This document shows, piece by piece, positions 1 through 4,562 of a stretch of DNA of 9,473 nt (positions are counted from its first letter, which is position 1; each line of letters begins with the position of its first letter). The DNA lies in assembly GCA_964390795.1 (NCBI GenBank), contig CAYMLQ010000230.1, positions 1-9,473 of the forward strand, in the 5' to 3' direction. The translations under genes were made by a program, and so were the position numbers. Origin of the DNA: CAYMLQ01 sp964390795. Its GTDB lineage: Bacteria > Verrucomicrobiota > Kiritimatiellia > RFP12 > UBA1067. The notes below the pieces were generated by a model that was not told the origin of the DNA, did no database searches, and was given only the letters and a program-made list of their open reading frames with translations.

Positions 1-139
1 TCTTGTACCGGCCGACCGAGGTCGGAACCTCGATGGTCGGGGCCAGAAAGTCCGCAACCGGCATGATCGCGGACTGCGCCGCGCCCTGCGCGAACTCGCG
101 CAGGACCGGGCTCGCACTGATTTCACTCAAACGGCTCAT
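1..139 (-). CDS. 5' fragment of a probable phage major capsid-like protein
   Basis: An open frame runs on the minus strand from ATG at 139 to the window edge and encodes 46 residues without a stop. It begins MSRLSEISASPVLREFAQG and continues with a segment rich in Ala, Pro and Val that contains ADFLAPTIEVPTSVGRYK. From memory, the 'ADFLAP-x-VEVP-x-GRYK' style of N-terminus resembles major capsid proteins of tailed prophages. That is recognition by eye, not a search result. The ribosome-binding region is weak (AAGAGA directly before the ATG). The frame stays open further upstream into the transposase gene, so the start is not certain. The gene lies just downstream of the transposase on the same strand, with 25 bases between the transposase stop and this ATG. 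The rest of the gene is outside the window, so the product cannot be confirmed here. Confidence 0.45.
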   Translation of the reverse strand, partial: MSRLSEISASPVLREFAQGAAQSAIMPVADFLAPTIEVPTSVGRYK

Positions 140-164
140 TCTCTTGAGAGTCAGGACTTCTGGC

Positions 165-1568
165 TCATGAAGCCAATCGCAACCCTTCGGCCCTGCTTAG
201 GTCAAGCCGCTGGCGGATGAATTTCGCGAGGATATGGTTTGCAAGCGAATCCGCGAGAAATTCCGGCAGGGCGTTGCGCAGGGCAAGCGCGACGACGCGC
301 TCCGAAGGCGGCACGGCGGCCCTGACCGTGCGCAGCCACGAGCCGAAGCCGCGCCAGACGGACGGCGCGTCGAGGATCGCGACGGCCTGCAAAAGCCCTT
401 GCGCGATGACTCCGAGCTGGATGTGGCAGTGGTAGGCGCGCAGCTTGCGGCGGACGGAGTTGCGGTAGGCCTCTGATTCCTTGTGGAGGTATTGGTCGCC
501 GGACCTGCGGGGGCGCGGCTTCATGGCCATCATCCAGAAGTGGTATGCGTACGCGCCGCCGGTGTGGACGGCCTGCTTGAAGGAGACCTCGATCTTGAAG
601 CGTATGCCGTAGAGCCGGATGATCTCCAGAGCGGAGAGCAACAGGTCGGTGCAGAGCAGGATCTTCCGTCCGCGCGTGGGGTGGGCGACCAGCACGAAGC
701 GGACGATGATGCCGACGGGGCGCCAGTACAGGTCGAGTGTGAGGAAGCGGAGCGTGACGCCGCTCTCGCCGTAGACGGGGCTCGGCGCCTCGGCGAACGC
801 GGACTGGTCTTCGAAGAGCCGTTTCAGCGTGACCTTCTCACCGTAGGTGCGGCGTCTGCCGCGCGCGCCGGGCTTCGGCGCTTCCGGCGCGCGGTAGGCG
901 ACGGCGTTTGAGCGGACGGCCGCGATCAGGTGCCAGCCCGCCCTGAGCAGCGGCCCGATGACTTTCGCGGCGGCGAAGTAGGCGTCCGCGACCAGGACGG
1001 CCGGCTCCTCTATGCCGAGCGAGAGCGCGAGGGCCGCCATCTTGTCGAGAAGCGTGCGGCGGTCGCGGTTGCTGAAGACCGCCCCCTCGTGGATGCGGCA
1101 GGCCAGCGGCAGCGCGAAGAAGCCCAGGCCCGCCTTCACCACAAGCGCGACGGCCTGGCATGAGTGGCCGAAGATGTACTCCGGCTTGGTGTTGCCGTCC
1201 GACTCCTGGTGCAACTTCTTGACGGCCGGCATCTTTCTTCCAGCCTTAGGTATCTTGATGCCGTCGGCCAGCAGGACGGGGCGCCCCCCGGCCGTGAGAA
1301 GGGCCGGCCGTAGCGCGCGGAGCGCCGCCCGCGTCCAGAGCCGCGTGAGTTTATCGAGGTCAACCCCCGTGCTGTGGAACATGTCCAGCAGCGGACCGTA
1401 GCACGCGCGGCGCAGCCCCAGCGCCCGGACATAGCTCGTGACGCCCGCGAGATCCGGGCGGACGCAGGCCGCCGCAAGCCCCGCCGCGAACCAGAGGAAC
1501 GTCCGCGTCCTGCCGAACGCGGGCCTGAGTTGGAGTGCGAGTTCCCACCAGATCGACCAGAGGCGCAT
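165..1568 (-). CDS. DDE transposase, IS4-superfamily type (IS701-like)
   Basis: The 467-residue product is a full-length cut-and-paste transposase that would cut and rejoin element ends. The N-terminal ~90 residues (MRLWSIWWEL..., with FLWFAAGL and DLAGVTSYVRALGL) are helical and match the head region of this transposase family. The RNase-H-like catalytic core follows. The first Asp is in LLADGIKI (D102), the second in LVADAYF (D195), and the Glu in YGIRFKIEVSFKQ (E327). The last resembles the IS4 Y-x2-R-x3-E signature (Y320, R323, E327). The conserved FGHSCQ segment lies between the first two acids. No stop or frameshift interrupts the gene, so it may be active. The start is supported by a perfect AAGGAG (plus-strand CTCCTT, 1575-1580) six bases before the ATG. 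It is divergent from a DUF6788-like gene. The sequence is very G+C rich (50 of 60 bases in 1261-1320). I found no convincing terminal inverted repeat on the left side, so the element ends are undefined. Confidence 0.85.
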   Translation of the reverse strand: MRLWSIWWELALQLRPAFGRTRTFLWFAAGLAAACVRPDLAGVTSYVRALGLRRACYGPLLDMFHSTGVDLDKLTRLWTRAALRALRPALLTAGGRPVLLADGIKIPKAGRKMPAVKKLHQESDGNTKPEYIFGHSCQAVALVVKAGLGFFALPLACRIHEGAVFSNRDRRTLLDKMAALALSLGIEEPAVLVADAYFAAAKVIGPLLRAGWHLIAAVRSNAVAYRAPEAPKPGARGRRRTYGEKVTLKRLFEDQSAFAEAPSPVYGESGVTLRFLTLDLYWRPVGIIVRFVLVAHPTRGRKILLCTDLLLSALEIIRLYGIRFKIEVSFKQAVHTGGAYAYHFWMMAMKPRPRRSGDQYLHKESEAYRNSVRRKLRAYHCHIQLGVIAQGLLQAVAILDAPSVWRGFGSWLRTVRAAVPPSERVVALALRNALPEFLADSLANHILAKFIRQRLDLSRAEGLRLAS

Positions 1569-1600
1569 CTTTTTCTCCTTTTCTTCGCTTTCCGGCTTGA

Positions 1601-1626
1601 TAGGGTAGCCGATATATGCTACCTAT
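1601..1626. promoter_or_regulatory. Dyad in the divergent transposase/DUF6788 intergenic region
   Basis: GGTAGC (1604-1609) and GCTACC (1618-1623) form an inverted repeat around an AT-rich 8-base spacer. If one G is allowed to bulge, the arms extend to nine pairs (ATAGG[G]TAGC against GCTACCTAT). It sits in the 78-base gap between two divergent genes. That position suits an operator or overlapping promoters. No clean -35/-10 pair with normal spacing was found, although TTGATA (1597-1602) and TATTAT (1624-1629) are present 21 bases apart. The regulatory role is inferred from position only. Confidence 0.35.
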
Positions 1627-1646
1627 TATGCCCGAAAGGAGACGCC

Positions 1647-1997
1647 ATGTCAACGTCCATACAGAAAATCGAGGAAAGAATCGCCCGCGTCAGGGTGCGA
1701 CTGTCGGAACTCGGCCCGATGCGGCCCGGCTCGGTGAGCCGCCAGTACAGGGATCCGAAAGAGAGGAAGAGGCCCTTCTACCAGCTCAGCTACACGCACA
1801 GGATGAAGAGCCGGTCCGAGTATGTCAGGCCGGAGAACCTCGCCGCCGTGAAGGCCGAGACGGCCAACTTCAGGAAGTTCAAGCGGCTGGTCGACAGGTG
1901 GGTCGATCTCGCCCTTCAGCTCTCGCAGCTAAAGTCGAAGTCAGGCGCACACGCGGCCTGCCCGCGTGCGGCCACGCACAGGCAGTCCGGGCCATAG
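1647..1997 (+). CDS. DUF6788-like small helical protein, transposase-associated
   Basis: This 116-residue protein has no known activity. I place it in the DUF6788 type from memory of the pattern: an N-terminal coiled-coil-like helix (residues 4-22), then RPGSVSRQY (27-34), YQLSYTHRMKSRSEYVRPENL (45-65), and a helical stretch NFRKFKRLVDRWVDLALQLSQL (74-95). Relatives I recall carry a short Cys-rich knuckle (CGxPGCRC-like) after the RPGS-x-S-x-QY motif. Here that is missing and the sequence passes directly into RDPKERKRPFYQL. The C-terminal tail (from ~97) looks non-conserved. The start at 1647 is chosen because AAAGGA (1635-1640) stands six bases upstream. The frame is open further upstream to 1374, but that part overlaps the transposase antisense and is not protein-like. 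Divergent placement next to the transposase suggests it belongs to the same mobile element, perhaps as an accessory or DNA-contacting factor (inference). Confidence 0.7.
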   Translation: MSTSIQKIEERIARVRVRLSELGPMRPGSVSRQYRDPKERKRPFYQLSYTHRMKSRSEYVRPENLAAVKAETANFRKFKRLVDRWVDLALQLSQLKSKSGAHAACPRAATHRQSGP

Positions 1998-2014
1998 CGC
2001 AGGGCATGAGACAC

Positions 2015-2059
2015 GGGGGTGAAAAGTGTTGAAATCCGGGGTTGACTCTTTTCACCCCC
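2015..2059. repeat. 12-bp perfect inverted repeat with C-tract
   Basis: GGGGGTGAAAAG (2015-2026) and CTTTTCACCCCC (2048-2059) are exact reverse complements separated by 21 bases. The C run continues to 2063, nine in all. The repeat begins 17 bases after the stop of the DUF6788-like gene. It is not followed by a T tract, so it is a poor match for an intrinsic terminator. Its second arm fills most of the spacer of the predicted promoter at 2042-2070, so it could act as an operator, a transposon-end structure, or an RNA hairpin. Confidence 0.6.
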
Positions 2060-2070
2060 CCCCGCATAAT
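2042..2070 (+). promoter_or_regulatory. Near-consensus sigma70-type promoter upstream of the AraC gene
   Basis: TTGACT (2042-2047; five of six match TTGACA) and CATAAT (2065-2070; five of six match TATAAT) are separated by exactly 17 bases. Transcription would start near 2077 and run rightward, leaving a leader of about 125 bases before the AraC start at 2201. This is the best promoter match I saw in the window. It lies at the presumed right edge of the mobile element, so it may be an outward-facing promoter brought by the element. Sequence match only; activity is not shown. Confidence 0.55.
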
Positions 2071-2200
2071 AGATGCCATACGGTTGGCCTGTGCCATGAT
2101 ATTTCGTTCAGCAGGGTGCTGGGCGGACGAAGGCAGGCAGTCTCAGAGAGCCGAAGAACTCGGCACTCTCAAGATCTCCAATGTACTTTCGGATGAAACC

Positions 2201-3070
2201 ATGACGGCAAAAGTATTCAAGCTCGTTCCTGTCTCTGATGAACAGAAGCAATGGGGCATTTACCTGACGAACTGTGGTTACGAGGAGGTTGACGCAGCCT
2301 TTAAAGATTATCCCCTTGAAAATACGCCACGCCGCTATCAGTTCGACTGGAAGAAAGGACGCCTCATTGACGAGTTCAGCATTGTCTACGTTGAGAAGGG
2401 GCGCGGGATTTACGGGAGTGAACGGGAGGAGGAACGCGTTGTTGAGAGCGGGGATGTCTGGTGGACCTTCCCAAGATTAAGAGACCGCTATCGACCGCAC
2501 AAAGAGACCGGGTGGCGTGTCTACTGGGTCGCCTTTCAGGGCGATGCAATCAAGCGCGTCTTTAAAAGCTTCTTCTCAGAGGAAGACACTGTACTGCATC
2601 TTCACCGCCCCCATGAATTTGAACTTGCGATCAAAGCATTTGTGAATGAAATCCTTGAATCTCCAATGGACTATCCCTTTTCAACGGGAGCCAATATCCT
2701 GGCCCTTGTGGGACAACTGCTTGAGCTTAAAGAAACGAAAGAGGGAAATCTGCACGATTACTCCATCCGCAAAGTGCAATCCCACATTCTGAATCATGCC
2801 TTCATAGATATAGACTATCAGAAACTCTGCAAAACTTTTGGCTTCAGTGAAAGCACCCTTCGGCGCGCGTTCCTCCGCCTCACCCAAAGGACACCTCTTC
2901 AATTTCAGATTTCTATCCGCATGCGATATGCCTGTGAAATGCTAACCGGAAGTGATTTGCCGGTTGGCGAAATAGGAGAGAAGGTAGGGTTTTCTGACTG
3001 CAATTACTTTACCCGTGTTTTCACAAAGCATTTAGGGAGCTCGCCAAAAGTGTACAGAAATAAGAAATAG
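2201..3070 (+). CDS. AraC-family transcriptional regulator
   Basis: The product is 289 residues, the usual length for the family. The N-terminal ~150 residues form the sensor cupin-type domain (FSIVYVEKGRGIYGSE, SGDVWWTFPRLRDRYRPHKETGWRVYWVAFQGD, where such proteins place their ligand-pocket strands). The C-terminal ~100 residues hold the two helix-turn-helix motifs. The first is IDYQKLCKTFGFSESTLRRAFLRLTQRTPLQF. The second is LPVGEIGEKVGFSDCNYFTRVFTKHLGSSPKVYR, with the typical GFSD-x-YF-RVF-K-x-G-SP-x-YR signature. The ligand cannot be read from sequence. ATG 2201 is chosen because the protein then begins like its relatives and GGA (2191-2193) lies seven bases upstream. The frame is open back to a TTG at 2042, but the added residues are not domain-like and overlap the promoter. 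It lies upstream of a UroD-like gene and a hexosaminidase gene and could regulate them (inference from position). Its DNA is much less G+C rich than the transposase (26 of 60 bases at 2161-2220). Confidence 0.88.
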   Translation: MTAKVFKLVPVSDEQKQWGIYLTNCGYEEVDAAFKDYPLENTPRRYQFDWKKGRLIDEFSIVYVEKGRGIYGSEREEERVVESGDVWWTFPRLRDRYRPHKETGWRVYWVAFQGDAIKRVFKSFFSEEDTVLHLHRPHEFELAIKAFVNEILESPMDYPFSTGANILALVGQLLELKETKEGNLHDYSIRKVQSHILNHAFIDIDYQKLCKTFGFSESTLRRAFLRLTQRTPLQFQISIRMRYACEMLTGSDLPVGEIGEKVGFSDCNYFTRVFTKHLGSSPKVYRNKK

Positions 3071-3121
3071 CGATTGCCCGTAACTTGGCCCTTTTGGCGC
3101 TCCTGTGGCCCGTCCTAGAGA

Positions 3122-3172
3122 GGTCGGGCAAGGGTCTCCGACCCTGCCTCGGCGCGTTCGGAGAACGTCGCC
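3122..3172. repeat. Two adjacent hairpins after the AraC gene, probable dispersed repeat
   Basis: GGTCGG (3122-3127) pairs with CCGACC (3138-3143) around a 10-base loop. GGCG+CGTTC (3151-3159) pairs with GAACG+CGCC (3163-3172, one bulged T at 3168) around a 3-base loop. The second is a compact nine-pair stem and could serve as a terminator for the AraC transcript, but the following bases (CTACCATTTCTTATT) are only moderately T-rich. The high G+C of this piece inside an otherwise A+T-richer block suggests an inserted intergenic repeat. Confidence 0.5.
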
Positions 3173-3293
3173 CTACCATTTCTTATTCGCGGTGTTCGTG
3201 GCATTCGATGCAAAAGTTGTCAGCCGGCGTGTTCCAGGATAGCCCGGACTTCTGGCTTGCCCGAAAAGTCCAGAATATTGACTGAAACCTCTA

Positions 3294-3322
3294 TTTACAA
3301 TTTACGTCGGCCCTATGATAAT
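3294..3322 (+). promoter_or_regulatory. Candidate promoter of the UroD-like gene
   Basis: TTTACA (3294-3299) and GATAAT (3317-3322), each five of six to consensus, are separated by 17 bases. The predicted start of transcription (about 3329) would fall only a few bases before the ATG at 3335. No Shine-Dalgarno sequence precedes that ATG. The pair of facts would fit a nearly leaderless message, but the match could also be chance in an A+T-rich stretch. A second possible -35 (TTGACT, 3278-3283) has no good partner. Confidence 0.35.
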
Positions 3323-3334
3323 ACACAAATTGAA

Positions 3335-4375
3335 ATGAGCGCAAGAGAAAACATCCTGCGGGCCATACGCTTTGAGCAACCGGAAGCCATTCCGATGATC
3401 TTTCATATTAACGCAGCGTGCTGGAACCATTATGACAAAGACGCGCTCATGGAACTGGTTCACAACCACAAACATCTCTTTCCGACCCACTGCTCTTCCT
3501 CGCCAACATTTGCCTTGAACGCCCGTGCACATGCGCCTTATACAGATCCATGGAAGTGCGTGTGGACGACAACTGATAATGGCATCACAGGCTCCGTACA
3601 TGGACATCCACTTGCATCGTGGGACGCCTTCGAGCACTACACCGCACCGGACCCGAATGTCACAGACGGAACGTTTTCGATCGACTGGGCGCAAATCCAA
3701 GCGGATGTCAACATCGCCCGCGCAAACGATGAAATTGTCTGGGGTTCGTTGCCGCATGGACATACCTTCCTGCGCGTGCAAGATATCCGGGGCTATGAAA
3801 ATTTCATCTTTGACATGATGGATGAAAATCCGCGAATTCTACGCCTCCTCGAGATGGTCGAAACATTCAACGCTGGCTTTGTTGACCGCTGGATGAACCT
3901 CAATCCTGACGTATTCAGTTTCCCAGAGGATCTGGGCATGCAGCTCGGCCCCATGATTCCTGCTGACCTCTTCCGAAAGTATATCAAGCCCTCTTACGTA
4001 CGACTCATGAAAAAGGCGCAGGAACAGGGTTGCTTAGTCGAGATGCACTCGGATGGCGACATCCGAACCCTGGCAGATGATTTGGTCGATGCGGGGGTCC
4101 AGACCATCAACATTCAAGACTTGGTCAATGGCATTGACTGGATTGCCGACCGCTTCAGAGGCAAGACCTGCGTCCACCTCGACATTGACCGGCAAAGCAT
4201 AACACCTTTCGGCACACCGCAGGCCATTGATGCGCTCATCCATGAAGAGGTTTCAAAGATTGCAACGCCTCAAGGCGGATTGATGATGATTTATGGAATG
4301 TATCCCGGTGTGCCCTTGAAGAATGCCGCAGCACTCATGGACTCGATGGAGCGCTATGCTGGATTTTATTCGTAA
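3335..4375 (+). CDS. Uroporphyrinogen decarboxylase-family (UroD-like) protein
   Basis: The 346-residue product has the UroD/MtaA-type TIM-barrel pattern. It starts MSARENILRAIRFEQPEAIPM, like the family head (x-R-E-R-V-x-x-A-L-x-x-E-x-P-D-R-V-P). It continues with DPWKCVWTTTDNGITGSVHGHPL (71-93), PEDLGMQLGPMIPADLFRKYIKPSY (197-221), EMHSDGDIRTLADDLVDAGVQTINIQ (236-261) and a C-terminal GGLMMIYGMYPGVP. The H-S-D at 238-240 sits where corrinoid-dependent methyltransferases of this fold carry His-x-Cys as zinc ligands. Asp replaces Cys, which argues against a standard MtaA-type enzyme and also against true heme-pathway HemE. Members of this broad group are common in PVC bacteria, and their substrates are mostly unknown. 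No corrinoid protein gene is next to it. ATG 3335 is preferred on homology, although no ribosome-binding site precedes it. A TTG at 3257 would add 26 residues without family resemblance. The hexosaminidase frame follows within 30-190 bases, so co-transcription is possible. Confidence 0.82.
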   Translation: MSARENILRAIRFEQPEAIPMIFHINAACWNHYDKDALMELVHNHKHLFPTHCSSSPTFALNARAHAPYTDPWKCVWTTTDNGITGSVHGHPLASWDAFEHYTAPDPNVTDGTFSIDWAQIQADVNIARANDEIVWGSLPHGHTFLRVQDIRGYENFIFDMMDENPRILRLLEMVETFNAGFVDRWMNLNPDVFSFPEDLGMQLGPMIPADLFRKYIKPSYVRLMKKAQEQGCLVEMHSDGDIRTLADDLVDAGVQTINIQDLVNGIDWIADRFRGKTCVHLDIDRQSITPFGTPQAIDALIHEEVSKIATPQGGLMMIYGMYPGVPLKNAAALMDSMERYAGFYS

Positions 4376-4391
4376 CGCAACACGGTCAGAT

Positions 4392-4397
4392 AAGGAG
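4392..4397 (+). promoter_or_regulatory. Strong ribosome-binding site without a clear matching gene start
   Basis: AAGGAG lies six bases before the ATG at 4404, 28 bases after the UroD-like stop. It is the best Shine-Dalgarno match in this half of the window. The ATG opens the hexosaminidase frame 53 codons before the natural signal peptide, which has no Shine-Dalgarno sequence of its own. It therefore decides between two possible starts of the next gene. Confidence 0.6.
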
Positions 4398-4562
4398 TTA
4401 TTTATGCGAAGACTAATCTGCTTTTGGGGGCTGGCCGATATTTGTTGGACAACGGCAACGGCCAAAAAAATGCCGGATTTTCTGCACCGCCAGAAAACTC
4501 ACCAAGCACGACTTGATGCCTGCAAGCTTTATCAGGCGCCATCAACCAAGCCGCAAATCGAA

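Larger units (their letters stand above)
165..2059. mobile_element. Probable insertion-sequence block (transposase plus DUF6788-like gene)
   Basis: The intact transposase and the divergent small protein together look like one mobile unit flanked by unrelated genes: a capsid-like gene on the left and an AraC regulator on the right. The right limit is set provisionally at the 12-bp inverted repeat 2015-2059. The left limit is set only at the transposase stop. I could not find a matching terminal inverted repeat or a target-site duplication, so the boundaries are a guess. The small gene could also be host DNA. Confidence 0.45.

Noticed and set aside
154..165. 12 bases GGACTTCTGGCT shared with 3246-3257, considered as a transposon end or site duplication
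   Set aside because: The match is short enough to be expected by chance in a window this size, the two places do not bracket the transposase block sensibly, and no extension is seen.
483..911. Plus-strand open frame opposite the transposase
   Set aside because: It is antisense to a well-supported transposase in very G+C-rich DNA, where long shadow frames are expected; its composition is low-complexity Ala/Gly/Asp/Val.
2015..2059. Intrinsic terminator of the DUF6788-like gene
   Set aside because: The loop is 21 bases and the stem is followed by C and mixed bases, not a T tract.
2042..2200. Longer AraC protein starting from TTG at 2042 or ATG at 2096
   Set aside because: The extra residues do not resemble the family head, no ribosome-binding site precedes either start, and 2042 coincides with the -35 element.
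3257..3334. Longer UroD-like protein from TTG at 3257
   Set aside because: No ribosome-binding site and no family-like residues before MSARENILRAIRFEQP; the region also holds a candidate promoter.
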